Origin: Leadbetterella sp.
GTDB lineage: Bacteria > Bacteroidota > Bacteroidia > Cytophagales > Spirosomataceae
Assembly (NCBI GenBank): GCA_019638185.1
Contig: JAHBUH010000006.1
Location: 1-64,000, forward strand
DNA length: 64,000 nucleotides
Direction: 5' to 3'
The notes beneath the pieces are model-generated. The model made no database searches. It was given only the letters and a program-made list of their open reading frames with translations, and was not told where the DNA came from. Within the stretch, counting starts at the first letter, position 1. Every line of letters begins with the position of its first letter. This document shows positions 34,785 through 44,061 of this stretch, piece by piece. Made by a program: the position numbers and the translations under genes.

Positions 34785-34852
34785 AGCCGGATATGCTGCA
34801 ACATAACCGGCTCAGGAATGCCCTTGAAAATGTCTCTGCAAAGACATAAGGG
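34785..34852 (+). promoter_or_regulatory. two tandem hairpins between the fecR and receptor genes
   Basis: AGCCGG-TATG/CATA-CCGGCT (34785-34812) and CCCTT-ATGTCT/AGACAT-AAGGG (34821-34852) form two stem-loops in the 150-base gap. Neither has a T tract, so RNA processing or leader control is more likely than simple termination. Confidence 0.5.
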
Positions 34853-34896
34853 TAGAGTGTGTCAACCTTTATTATTAACAAAACTCAATCAAAACT

Positions 34897-37782
34897 ATGG
34901 AAAAAAATCGACAATTCGTCAAAGTCGCCCTGACTATTATGAAAATTACTTTCCCTCCTTTATTTGTCCTCCTGCTATCTTTCGGCCTGACCATGGCCGC
35001 TGAGACAAAAGGACAGGAAATGCTGGAAAAACGGCTTAGCATTGAAGCCGCTAATCTTGAATTGAAACAATTGCTGCTTAAAATAGAGAAGCATGCCGAC
35101 GTGAAGTTCAGTTTCATCGCCAACCAGATCCCTGCGGGAGAGAAGATAACCTTCAGCGCTGAGAATGAGACATTGGGGAGCATTCTGAACGAATTGCTGT
35201 TTCCCTTGCATGTTAGCTATGAGGTCACCGGGAAATATATTGTTCTTAAAAGAGAGTTGAATACCATTGATCTCCGCCGGGTTAAGATGAATCTTCAGCA
35301 ATATACGGTTAGCGGTAAAGTGACCGATAACCGCGGTGAGATGCTTGTAGGAGCCACCGTTACCCTGAGTTATCAGAAAAAGAGCCTGATGGTAGGTAAT
35401 GATGGTATTTTTTCCTTTCCTAATGTACCCAATGGCAATTATACCTTAACCCTTACAAGCGTAGGATACAAAGAAATTAAAAGAGATATCTCCGTTAACG
35501 GAAGCGATGTTTCCATTAATGTCTCGATGCAGGAAGATAACCTGCAACTCGACCAGCTGATTGTTACGTCCAGCGGGTCAGCTAAGAAGAAGATTGAATC
35601 AAGTGTGGCTATTACCACGGTGAGCGCCAAGCAGTTGGAAGAGCGCCCGCCGTTAAACAGTACAGACATGTTGAAAGCTATTCCGGGGATGTCGGTGGAA
35701 AGTAGTGGCGGTGATGGCCCCGGTAGTGTGCGTGTACGTGGATTGCCCGGCGGTGGATATGTATTTATGGGGGTCATGGAAGACGGTCTGCCGGTGCTTC
35801 CTACCGGTTATACCACCAACCCTTCACCTGATCAGCTGTATAAAGTAGATTTGACTATAAAAAATGTAGAAGCTGTGCGGGGCGGGCATGCAGCCGTGAT
35901 CTTAGCCGGAACCCCGGGTGCCTTGATCAACTTATTATCTGCTACGGGTGGGGACAGGCTGTCCGGAAAATTAAAATATACCCGGGGCTTGTCACAAAAT
36001 GCCAACCGTTTTGATGGCGTGATTGGTGGCCCGATCTCTTCCAAATGGAAATACAGTATCGGCGGTTTCTACCGGGCGGATGACGGAATCCGGCCGCCAA
36101 CCTTCCGGGCCAATGAAGGCGGACAGATTAAAGGTAACCTTACTTATAATATGAAGAACGGAAGCTACCTCCGCTTCTATGGTAAATATCTCAATGATAA
36201 GACCACGTGGCTGGTGCCTTCTTATTACAGCTATGACGGCTCGGGACAAGGGAAAGCATTGCCCAACTTTGACCTCCTGAAAGACATACTGGTTACCCGT
36301 GACACCAAAGTAACCTTGACCAGTCCGGATGGCCGGACATTTAATTATGATTTTGCAGACGGGGTGCATTATAAATCCACGGCAGGACAGGTAGAGCTTA
36401 AAATTAATACCCGGAACGAGTGGACTATCCGGAATAATATGCGCTATTCGGTAAGTGAAGGGAAATTTACGGGTTCAACCGTAACAGCCGCTACGGCCTA
36501 TAAACCCGCCGTAAACTATTATTACCTGGACGGACAGCAACTGGTTAATCCCACGGGTTATTATACAGGACAATCTTTTACCGGTTCTGAATCAGACGAC
36601 CGCCAGTTTGTGGATAACCTTGACTTCCACAAGCAATTCGGCAAGCATGGTGTTTCTTTCGGATTAGGCTTCCACCTGTATGACGTGAATGCTTTCGGTT
36701 TGGGAGCTACTTTTAACACGGAAATAAAGGATAATCCCCGTACTTTACGGATCGGCAACAATACCGGCAATGGGTATAGCGGTGTTAATATTAACAACTA
36801 CCGTGACGGAATGACTACGATTTTATCGGCCATGTTGTCGGATGAGGTCAATTTTGGCAACCTGACAATCGACCTGGGCGTGCGGCTAGATAACTTCCGG
36901 GTGAAAGGCGACCGCCTGATTAACTCGACTCCTTTTACCAATATGACTCCATATGATGAGACCCGTTTGCACAGTACCGGTTCCCTGGGTCTTAACTATA
37001 AGATCAATGCCAGCCATGCATTGTTTGCCCGGGCTACTAAAACTTACAGTGCTTTAAATGTGGGTAATTATTCTGCATTTAATTATAATCCGGATGACGC
37101 TAAAAGGAGAGATATCATCATGGCCGAAGTAGGGTATAAGATCAATACGCAAAAAGTAGGCCTGTTTGGTTCACTGGTTTACGCCAGTCTGAACAATATT
37201 GCAGCCAGCATGGGAGTTCCCAATCAGACCGGTGGTATCATTAACATAGGAACTTTTGCTTCCAGCCGTAATCTCAGTGCCGAACTGGAAGCTATTTATG
37301 CGGCTACCAACAATCTGAACTTCCGCCTGACCACTACCGTTCAGAGCAGCAAGTTTACCGATTATGAAGTGACTGCCCCAGCCAATGCACGGGCAGACCT
37401 GGCCGGAAAACCATTTATCTGGACAGGGAACTCAGCCGAGCGTATTCCAAATTATATGGCTGAGCTGCAAGCTACCTATAAATACAGCATCTTTGACCTT
37501 TTTGTAGGTTACCGCCAGATCGGTAAGCGCTGGACCACCCCGAGTAATGTGTACCGCCTGAAAGGGTATAACGAGGTATCGGCCGGGCTGGATATACGTG
37601 TTCTTAAAAACCTGGGCCTGCGGATTTGGGGTGATAACCTGACTAATAGCCGTGGTTTGACAGAAGGCAATATCCGAGGAGATCAGTTCTTGGCCATTGG
37701 CAATTTTGAGAAAGGCTCCCTGCAGATCGGTCGGATCATCCTGCCGAGAAGTTTCTGGAGTTCACTTACTTTCTCCTTCTGA
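34897..37782 (+). CDS. STN-domain TonB-dependent receptor (FecA-like signalling receptor)
   Basis: The 961-residue protein has a signal peptide (~15-35), an STN signalling domain (~45-115, LSIEAANLELKQLLLKIEKH), a regulatory-like beta domain (VSGKVTDNRGEMLVGATVTL), a plug (MLKAIPGMSVESSGGDGPGS, VRVRGLPGGG) and a barrel ending in FWSSLTFSF. The plug lacks the SusC signature and no SusD follows, so it resembles siderophore or metal-chelate receptors more than glycan transporters. It should sense and import its ligand and activate the ECF/FecR pair upstream. A strong terminator follows. Confidence 0.91.
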   Translation: MEKNRQFVKVALTIMKITFPPLFVLLLSFGLTMAAETKGQEMLEKRLSIEAANLELKQLLLKIEKHADVKFSFIANQIPAGEKITFSAENETLGSILNELLFPLHVSYEVTGKYIVLKRELNTIDLRRVKMNLQQYTVSGKVTDNRGEMLVGATVTLSYQKKSLMVGNDGIFSFPNVPNGNYTLTLTSVGYKEIKRDISVNGSDVSINVSMQEDNLQLDQLIVTSSGSAKKKIESSVAITTVSAKQLEERPPLNSTDMLKAIPGMSVESSGGDGPGSVRVRGLPGGGYVFMGVMEDGLPVLPTGYTTNPSPDQLYKVDLTIKNVEAVRGGHAAVILAGTPGALINLLSATGGDRLSGKLKYTRGLSQNANRFDGVIGGPISSKWKYSIGGFYRADDGIRPPTFRANEGGQIKGNLTYNMKNGSYLRFYGKYLNDKTTWLVPSYYSYDGSGQGKALPNFDLLKDILVTRDTKVTLTSPDGRTFNYDFADGVHYKSTAGQVELKINTRNEWTIRNNMRYSVSEGKFTGSTVTAATAYKPAVNYYYLDGQQLVNPTGYYTGQSFTGSESDDRQFVDNLDFHKQFGKHGVSFGLGFHLYDVNAFGLGATFNTEIKDNPRTLRIGNNTGNGYSGVNINNYRDGMTTILSAMLSDEVNFGNLTIDLGVRLDNFRVKGDRLINSTPFTNMTPYDETRLHSTGSLGLNYKINASHALFARATKTYSALNVGNYSAFNYNPDDAKRRDIIMAEVGYKINTQKVGLFGSLVYASLNNIAASMGVPNQTGGIINIGTFASSRNLSAELEAIYAATNNLNFRLTTTVQSSKFTDYEVTAPANARADLAGKPFIWTGNSAERIPNYMAELQATYKYSIFDLFVGYRQIGKRWTTPSNVYRLKGYNEVSAGLDIRVLKNLGLRIWGDNLTNSRGLTEGNIRGDQFLAIGNFEKGSLQIGRIILPRSFWSSLTFSF

Positions 37783-37790
37783 TATATAAG

Positions 37791-37853
37791 CTGTCGGTTG
37801 GCCGGCCTTATGCCGGGTTGCGGAGCCCGTGCAGGCCGGCCTGACAGTTTTTT
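37791..37853 (+). terminator. strong intrinsic terminator after the receptor gene
   Basis: CTGTC and GGCCGGCCT at 37791-37808 pair with AGGCCGGCC and GACAG at 37833-37847, followed directly by six T residues. Confidence 0.85.
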
Positions 37854-37937
37854 CAGCGTAAGAAATCAGAAAAAAAAGCCTTTTCAGGATCAATAATCTT
37901 CCCGCCTGCGTTATACAGTATAAAAAGACATATCGTT

Positions 37938-38378
37938 ATGAAAAGGAAATTATGGGCTACTCTTATTTTCGCTACAATTTTTTCAGTTAACGCCTGGGCT
38001 CAAAAGCCGGCACCTGTTTCCAAAGAAGAGAAGGAAATCGCAAAACTTCAGTTGAAGCTGGTGGAAGACAAAGACAAGCTTTCCAAGCTGTACGCCGACA
38101 AAGACAAGCAGATCGCCGCCCGCGACAAGAAGCAGAGTGATGCTATCTCAGCGGCCGACAAGAATGCCGAAATGGCGAAGAAGTTAAGTAACGATACTGA
38201 AAACAAAAGCAAAGCCAAAAAGGCAAAGAAAAGTGCGAAGAAAGCGGAATCTAAAGCCAAATCCGCCCGGAAAGCAGACTCCCGCGTGAAGAAAACGGAA
38301 AAGAAGATCCGGAAACTGGAGAAAACCATCCCGAAAAACGAAGAAAAGCTCAGGAAGCTGGAGGCCAAAGTGAATTAA
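37938..38378 (+). CDS. secreted lysine-rich coiled-coil protein
   Basis: The 146-residue protein has a signal peptide ending at NAWAQ and a mature part that is almost one continuous charged helix, dominated by Lys, Ala, Glu, Asp and Ser, with heptad-like repeats (KLQLKLVEDKDKLSKLYADK; KSKAKKAKKSAKKAESKAKS). The middle resembles histone H1-like lysine/alanine tails. Similar small secreted proteins in Bacteroidota are uncharacterised. It could bind envelope polymers or nucleic acid; nothing in the sequence decides. It is bounded by terminators on both sides and so is a single-gene unit. Confidence 0.75.
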   Translation: MKRKLWATLIFATIFSVNAWAQKPAPVSKEEKEIAKLQLKLVEDKDKLSKLYADKDKQIAARDKKQSDAISAADKNAEMAKKLSNDTENKSKAKKAKKSAKKAESKAKSARKADSRVKKTEKKIRKLEKTIPKNEEKLRKLEAKVN

Positions 38379-38411
38379 TATCCTCCTGACAGGAAGGATT
38401 AGACAGTCCTG

Positions 38412-38462
38412 AAGGTGTCTGAAAAGGGCGCAAAATGCAAGGCGTTACTTTTCAGACACCTT
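38412..38462. terminator. bidirectional terminator between the coiled-coil and catalase genes
   Basis: AAGGTGTCTGAAAAG (38412-38426) pairs perfectly over 15 bases with CTTTTCAGACACCTT (38448-38462) between two convergent genes. Confidence 0.85.
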
Positions 38463-38471
38463 TATTCTAAC

Positions 38472-40577
38472 TCAGGACGGCACCTTTCGCGCCTTCTCCC
38501 TTTCCCATACCCGGTGCTGCTTCATAGTACTGATGAAGTCTTTCACGAGGTCACCGGTACTTTCAAACACCACCCCCTTATCTTTTTCGATAAAGGATTT
38601 CCGGGCCAGTTCTTCGGCTCCCCGGGCAAAAGCCAGTGCTTTGCAGTGGCGGTATCCCTCGTTAATAAACTGCAGGTAATCTGGGTTAGCTTCCAGCTTT
38701 TTCACGGAGTCGCCGTCAGGGGTATAAAATGCATCGTAGCATACGGATGCCTCCGTGAGGTAAGAATGCGCGATTTCCGCTTCTCCGCCCTCCTTGTATT
38801 TTATTTTGCCTACATGGGAGGCAATCAGTACCGCCTGTGCGCCTTCCCGCTCCAGGGCTCTTTTCATCCTGTCTACAGACTCCCGGCTTACGCCTTCATC
38901 CACCAGGAAAGCCACTTTCCGCGTTTTAATATCGCCGTTTCCGGGTTTTACCTTCATGCTGAGTGCGGCTGATTTTTCCACTTCGGGTTTGGGCGGTTTT
39001 ACAGGATATTCCGGGTGGTTCTGGCGGGCAAATTTCAGAGTCAGGGCATCCAGTTCACCGGGAGGTACCAGGCCCAGGTTATCCCCGACTTTTTGGGCCA
39101 GGCCCGGGTCTATCTGGTTCAGTATGGCCAGTTCGCGTTTCCGGATAGCAGCCTCTTGTACTTTAGACAGCTCAAAGCTCAGGGCGCTGATGATGTGCTC
39201 CTGCTCTTCCGGACTTTGGGAATTAAAGAATAGCCTGGCCTGGGTGAAATGGTCGGCAAAGGAAACAGACCGCGCCCGTATTTTAGCCGCATCAATGGGC
39301 TGCTGGTGCGACCGGAAGCCGGTTCCACCGTTCAGCATGGCGTGGTAAGGGCATCCGTCGGCTTTGCTGTTCGGGAAGTAGCTGACGGCGCCTTTCAGGA
39401 TATCCAGCCGGGAAAAACCGTCTTTCTGGTTATTGTGCTTCCCGTTTACCGGGCGGTTAATGGGAAGCTCATGGAAGTTAGGACCGCCCAGCCTGTAATT
39501 CTGGGTATCCATGTAAGAGAATATCCTTCCCTGCAGGAGGGGATCGTCTGAAAAGTCGATTCCCGGTACCACCCGGCCGGGATCAAAAGCGGCCTGTTCC
39601 GTTTCGGCGAAGAAGTTTTCCGGGTTACGGTTCAGGGTCATGGTACCGATGATCCGTACCGGCACCAGCTCTTCGGGGATAATTTTTGTGGCGTCCAGGA
39701 TATCGAATGAAAACTTCATTTCATCTTCTTCGGGGATGAGCTGTACGCCCAGGTCCCACTGAGGGAAATTTGCGTTTTCAATGGCTTCCCACAGGTCTTT
39801 GCGATGAAAATCGGAATCGAAGCCGGAGATCTTCTGGGCTTCGTTCCAGGCCACCGAATGTACGCCTAAGCGGGGTTTCCAGTGAAATTTCACAAAAGTG
39901 GCTTTCCCTTTTTCATTCACCAGTTTAAAGGTATGCACCCCAAAGCCCTCCATCATTCTCAGGCTCCGGGGAATGGCCCGGTCTGACATCACCCACATGG
40001 TCATGTGAGCGGCTTCGGGCATGAGCGAAATAAAGTCCCAGAAGGTATCGTGCGCGGATGCCGCCTGGGGCATTTCATTGTTGGGTTCGGGTTTTACAGC
40101 GTGTACCAGGTCCGGGAAATTCATGGCGTCCTGGATAAAAAATACGGGGATATTGTTGCCCACCAGGTCGTAATTCCCTTCTTCGGTATAGAATTTTACG
40201 GAAAAGCCGCGAACATCGCGCGCCAGGTCGGTAGAACCTTTAAAGCCCGCCACGGTGGAAAACCGCGTAAATACAGGGGTAACGGTGCCTTTTCTGAGAA
40301 AGGCAGCGGTGGTATATTCCGACATATCCGCAGTGGCCTCAAAGACACCGTGTGCCCCGGAGCCCCGGGCATGCACTACCCTTTCCGGGATCCGCTCCCG
40401 GTCAAAATGCATTAGCTTGTCAAAGAAAATGTGATCCTGCTGGAGGGAAGGCCCCCTTTCACCGGCTTTCAGGGTATTGTTATTGTCGTACACCGGTACA
40501 CCGTCATTAGTGGTCATCACCCGGTTACCATTATCAACCCGGTGCCGGTTGAAATGGGATTCTTTCTCGTCTTTCAT
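38472..40577 (-). CDS. katE: large-subunit catalase (HPII/KatE type)
   Basis: With the start at 40577 (MKDEKESHF) the protein has 701 residues; the longer frame from 40640 adds 21 unlikely residues. It decomposes H2O2 to water and oxygen. The heme catalase core shows the catalytic His in RVVHARGSGAHGVFE (about His69), the distal Asn in GNNIPVFFIQDAMNFPD (about 141) and the proximal Tyr in RIFSYMDTQNYRLG (about 340). The C-terminal ~150 residues form the class I glutamine-amidotransferase-like domain of clade 2 catalases (KVAFLVDEGVSRESVDRMKR). It is transcribed with a PNPOx-like gene upstream, both fitting a stress response. Confidence 0.93.
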   Translation of the reverse strand: MKDEKESHFNRHRVDNGNRVMTTNDGVPVYDNNNTLKAGERGPSLQQDHIFFDKLMHFDRERIPERVVHARGSGAHGVFEATADMSEYTTAAFLRKGTVTPVFTRFSTVAGFKGSTDLARDVRGFSVKFYTEEGNYDLVGNNIPVFFIQDAMNFPDLVHAVKPEPNNEMPQAASAHDTFWDFISLMPEAAHMTMWVMSDRAIPRSLRMMEGFGVHTFKLVNEKGKATFVKFHWKPRLGVHSVAWNEAQKISGFDSDFHRKDLWEAIENANFPQWDLGVQLIPEEDEMKFSFDILDATKIIPEELVPVRIIGTMTLNRNPENFFAETEQAAFDPGRVVPGIDFSDDPLLQGRIFSYMDTQNYRLGGPNFHELPINRPVNGKHNNQKDGFSRLDILKGAVSYFPNSKADGCPYHAMLNGGTGFRSHQQPIDAAKIRARSVSFADHFTQARLFFNSQSPEEQEHIISALSFELSKVQEAAIRKRELAILNQIDPGLAQKVGDNLGLVPPGELDALTLKFARQNHPEYPVKPPKPEVEKSAALSMKVKPGNGDIKTRKVAFLVDEGVSRESVDRMKRALEREGAQAVLIASHVGKIKYKEGGEAEIAHSYLTEASVCYDAFYTPDGDSVKKLEANPDYLQFINEGYRHCKALAFARGAEELARKSFIEKDKGVVFESTGDLVKDFISTMKQHRVWEREKARKVPS

Positions 40578-40717
40578 AACTGTTTTGCTTTTTAAGTGGA
40601 AAATATGGCCCAATAAAATATTTGCAAGGGCCGGTAGCATACGCCCGGGCCCATGGATGACTAAAAAAGAGGTTTCAGAACGAACCCCGGAGAGCGGTTC
40701 GTTTCAGGGAAGTCATG

Positions 40718-41224
40718 CTACAGGTTCAGCTTACCTTCCCTGCCAATGTCCAGCTGCTGCCCGGAAATGGCGCTTGCGGCCACTTTCAGTAGCGTGACCA
40801 GCTTGTTCGACTTGTTGTCCCAATAGTGCGCTTCACCGGGCGTCACTTTAAGTACGCGGATACGGGGATCTTCTTTGCCTTTCTCAAACCAGGCTTCGAT
40901 CATCTTATTCCAGTACTTGTCCACTCTTTCCGGATCGCGGGAGATTTCCGCCGTCCCGTTTACACTCAAAAAATTGTAGTCGCCCACGTGGGCATAAAGT
41001 AGGCTTACCCTGGGGTTCCGGCTGAGGTGCTGATGGGTGTCACTTTCCGAAGAAAAAATGAACCAGATATTTCCTTCCTCATCTACTTCCTGCCGGCTCA
41101 TGGGAATGGAATGGGGGTAATCGCTGTCAGCGGGGAAAGAACACATCATACCTATGTCAATTTTATCCACCATCTCTTTCAGCTTCTCAACGGCTTCCTT
41201 TCTGTGCAAATTCTCTGTACTCAT
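40718..41224 (-). CDS. pyridoxamine 5'-phosphate oxidase-like (general stress protein 26) protein
   Basis: The 168-residue protein has the split-barrel flavin-binding fold of the GsiB/YzzA-like general stress family: IGMMCSFPADSDYPHSIPMS, GNIWFIFSSESDTHQHLSRN and VSLLYAHVGDYNFLSVNGTA. These proteins bind FMN or related cofactors; the reaction is not known. It lies upstream of catalase on the same strand. Confidence 0.86.
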   Translation of the reverse strand: MSTENLHRKEAVEKLKEMVDKIDIGMMCSFPADSDYPHSIPMSRQEVDEEGNIWFIFSSESDTHQHLSRNPRVSLLYAHVGDYNFLSVNGTAEISRDPERVDKYWNKMIEAWFEKGKEDPRIRVLKVTPGEAHYWDNKSNKLVTLLKVAASAISGQQLDIGREGKLNL

Positions 41225-41320
41225 ACGGCTATTATTTTAGTGTTGAAATTGAATTTATTAAATCAAATGTAGGACTATTCTTTTAAATAACCGTATAATC
41301 GGGCGGAATATTGCCTCTCT

Positions 41321-41737
41321 TCAGGGTTTGATGAGGATAAAGGTGCCCAGGATGATCAAAGCGGCGCCGAGGGCGGTGCGCAGGCTCAGTGTTTCATTCA
41401 GGAAAATAACGGCCAGAACGATGGTCAGGGCCACACTCAGCTTATCTACGGCGGCCACTTGGGAGGCATTGCCCAGCTGCAGCGCTTTAAAGTAAAAAAG
41501 CCACGACAGTCCGGTGGCTATGCCTGATATGACCAGGAAGATGATGGCGTTCCTGGGGATGGCGGAAATGCCTTTATGCTCGTCTTTGATCAGTACTATG
41601 CTCCAGACCAGTACCAGTATGACCAGGGTGCGGATGCCTGTGGCCAGGTTAGAGCTGATGTTAGCTATCCCCAGCTTGGCAAATATGGCCGTCAGGGAAG
41701 CGAACAGCGCGGAGAGGATAGCGTAAAACCACCACAT
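41321..41737 (-). CDS. small EamA-type membrane transporter
   Basis: This 138-residue protein is a single EamA unit with 4-5 transmembrane helices: MWWFYAILSALFASLTAIFA at the start and RTALGAALIILGTFILIKP at the end. Half-size EamA proteins are a normal family variant that probably dimerises. Substrate unknown. Confidence 0.85.
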   Translation of the reverse strand: MWWFYAILSALFASLTAIFAKLGIANISSNLATGIRTLVILVLVWSIVLIKDEHKGISAIPRNAIIFLVISGIATGLSWLFYFKALQLGNASQVAAVDKLSVALTIVLAVIFLNETLSLRTALGAALIILGTFILIKP

Positions 41738-41858
41738 AGATTTTCAGTTTGTTCAAAAAAACACAAGTATCTCCTGGAGGAATTTTGTATTTCCTGTAAA
41801 ATTAAATAAATGCCTGCATTTCCCTGAGCGGGCGGCTGAAACTTTGTATCTTTTGTTT

Positions 41859-41937
41859 ATGAAAATACTGATCATTGAAGACGAAGAGGAGCTGCTTGAG
41901 GGGATGTAGGCTTACCTTTCCGCCGAAGGTGACCGCT
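41859..41937 (+). pseudogene. response regulator N-terminal remnant
   Basis: The frame from ATG 41859 reads MKILIIEDEEELLEGM, a stop at 41907-41909, then AYLSAEGDR and a second stop. This is the start of an OmpR-type receiver domain; the phosphorylation site and DNA-binding domain are gone. Confidence 0.75.
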
Positions 41938-42095
41938 AATCCTTTTCTTTTTACCACGGTCATCCAGAACCTGGTGACCCATGCGCTGAAGTATTGCCTT
42001 CGGGGTGGGGAGATCATGATCACTACCCGCCCTGACCGGCTGCTTATTGGTAATTCCGGGAATAAACCGCTGAACCCTGCCGGGCTTTTTCAGCC
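41936..42095 (+). pseudogene. sensor histidine kinase ATPase-domain remnant
   Basis: A frame here reads ANPFLFTTVIQNLVTHALKY, CLRGGEIMITTRPDRLLIGN and SGNKPLNPAGLFQP, which is the N-box and following strand of a histidine kinase ATPase domain. It directly follows the response-regulator stub and ends where a TonB-receptor fragment on the other strand begins. Large deletions must have removed most of a two-component operon. Confidence 0.7.
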
Positions 42096-43333
42096 CCAGG
42101 TCCATGCTGAAGCGGTAGTCGGCCTTCCCCTGGGGGATATTTATGGCCCAGCTCCGGGTTTCCTACTTTGATCAGTTCGGCGTCCTCGTATTTAGGGAAG
42201 ATCCGGATGTCTGCCTCGTTAGGCCGGTCTACGCGGCGGTTATAAAACAGGGAGAGCTTATGGTGCGGATTCACCTCATAGGCCAGCCGCAGGTTCGGGA
42301 AAGGCTGGGTGTAGTTAAAGCCCATGTTCAGCACGTGACCGGCCTGGGTGAATTTCCGGTGGTAGGCGGCGGTACCCATCACGGTGGTTTTCAGCTCATC
42401 TTCCAGGAACTGCCAGAGCCGTTGGGAGAGGCTGGCGTTAGAAAAGGGCTGATCTCCCCGGTCAATGATCTTTTCACTGCCGAATAAGCCGGAAACGGTA
42501 AACATATTCTTATCGTTGATGTACCAATCTACGCCGGCTTTGGTGGTCAGGAAGTTAGTGTTACGGTTCCGTTTCAGCTGGGAGCAGATGATGGTACCGT
42601 CATCGTATCTGCTTGCTTTTCTTCATGATGATGTTAATGATGCCGGCGTTCCCGTTAGCATCGTAGCGGGCAGAGGGATTGGTGATGATCTCTATTTTTT
42701 CAATGGCGGAGGCGGGGATATTATCCAGCCCCGACGGGTTCCCGAAGCCCGTCAGGACGGTTTGCTTGCCGTCTATCAGTACGGTCACTTTTTCATTTCC
42801 GCGCAGCAGCACTTTGCCTTCCTGTACGATCACTCCCGGCAGGTTCTGCATGTTTTGCAGCACCGAGCCCCCGCCTGGCTGAGGTTATCGGCCAGGGAAT
42901 AGACTTTTTTATCTATTTTAGCACTGACGTCCGCCTGTTCGCCGGTGATGACCACGGCCTGGAGCAGCGTGGTGTTTTTCTGCAGTTCCAGGGCAGGAAT
43001 GTCCAGGAATTCCGAAAGGCTGCCTGCGAAGAGGACTTGTACGGCGGTTTCGTAGCCAATAAAGGAAGCCTGCAGGGTGTAGTTTCCCGGGGCAATGCCG
43101 GCCAGGGAGAAGCGGCCTTCCTCATTGGTAACGGTTCCCGCCGGAAAGGCGCTGTCTTTGGCGGTTTTAAGCACGATATTCACGTAAGGTATAGCCGCTT
43201 TATCGGTTTTGCCCCTGACCGCACCCGATATGATGACAAATCTGACCTGGCCCCGGGAAGTCATGGCAATCAGGAGGGAAAAGATAAGAAAGCAGGTTTT
43301 TCTCATGAATTTAATCTTTAATTGATGGTGCAA
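42096..43333 (-). pseudogene. TonB-dependent receptor (outer-membrane beta-barrel family) remnant
   Basis: Three pieces of one receptor lie in order on the minus strand. 42863-43333 encodes a signal peptide, a regulatory-like domain (GKTDKAAIPYVNIVLKTAKD) and ALELQKNTTLLQAVVITGEQ, then shifts frame near 42865. 42600-42863 continues with the plug (MLQNMQNLPGVIVQEGKVLL, GLDNIPASAIEKIEIITNPS). 42096-42590 holds a barrel part (NTNFLTTKAGVDWYINDKNM, LSLFYNRRVDRPNEADIRIF). The plug-barrel junction near 42600 lacks a long stretch, and the C-terminus is cut where the kinase remnant begins. Confidence 0.8.
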
Positions 43334-43472
43334 AGCTTAGGCCTGATTTTGAAGAAATTCGGGATAGTTAGCCGTGAGAAAGTATCATTGGCGGAAATTT
43401 ATTTATTTTGAATGATTTTCGCGGGAACCCGGAGAGGCCGGGCCCGGTACAGATCATCAAACAGGACCCGTT

Positions 43473-43937
43473 ATGAAAAAGAACCTGAGCGCTGAAATTT
43501 TTAAAGCCGGCCTGGTGGCCGGTACATTGGATATCCTTCTGGCCTTTGTGAATGCCGGGTGGAGCTCGGGTGTCACGCCTGCCCGGGTGCTACGGTTCAT
43601 TGCCAGCGGGCTTACAGGCGCTGAGGCATTCAGTGGCGGGCCGGTTTATGTAGGACTGGGCCTGGTGCTGCATTTTCTTATCGCTTTCTCCTGGTCGGCC
43701 CTCTTTTTTCTTCTCTACCCGAAATTTTCACGTTTTATCCGCTCCAAAATTCTCCAGGCCATTTTATACGGGCTGGTGATCTGGGGAGTGATGAACTTTG
43801 GAGTACTGCCTTTAAGCCGGGTGCCGGGCTCTGGTTTCCACTGGGGGGCGGCACTGAAGGGCATGGGTATCCTGATCATTGCGGTGGGAGGACCGCTGGC
43901 GTATTTTGCGGGCAGGTATTGGAGGGGAAAGCGCTGA
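43473..43937 (+). CDS. four-helix membrane protein of unknown function (DUF1440-like)
   Basis: The 154-residue protein has hydrophobic segments near 9-28, 60-85, 93-112 and 125-147 and a basic C-terminus. The GLVAGTLDILLAFVNAG start and the GLVIWGVMNFGVLPLSRVPG motif recall YagU/DUF1440-type inner-membrane proteins. No function is known. It is bounded downstream by twin hairpins. Confidence 0.65.
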   Translation: MKKNLSAEIFKAGLVAGTLDILLAFVNAGWSSGVTPARVLRFIASGLTGAEAFSGGPVYVGLGLVLHFLIAFSWSALFFLLYPKFSRFIRSKILQAILYGLVIWGVMNFGVLPLSRVPGSGFHWGAALKGMGILIIAVGGPLAYFAGRYWRGKR

Positions 43938-43975
43938 TATGCTGCTTGCGAAAACGCCAAACAAGACATATCAGT

Positions 43976-44054
43976 CCATTTTGCTGGCGTCAGCAAAATG
44001 GGGAATCCGGCTTCAAGAGCTATTCAGGCCTTTTTGCTGGCGTCAGCAAAATGG
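43976..44054. terminator. twin hairpins between convergent genes
   Basis: CCATTTTGCTG-GCGT-CAGCAAAATGG (43976-44001) is a perfect 11-bp stem with a 4-base loop, and the same structure with one mismatch recurs at 44029-44054. They lie between a rightward gene and the leftward ApbE gene. The T-rich left arms of each suit termination in either direction. Confidence 0.65.
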
Positions 44055-44061
44055 CGGACCC

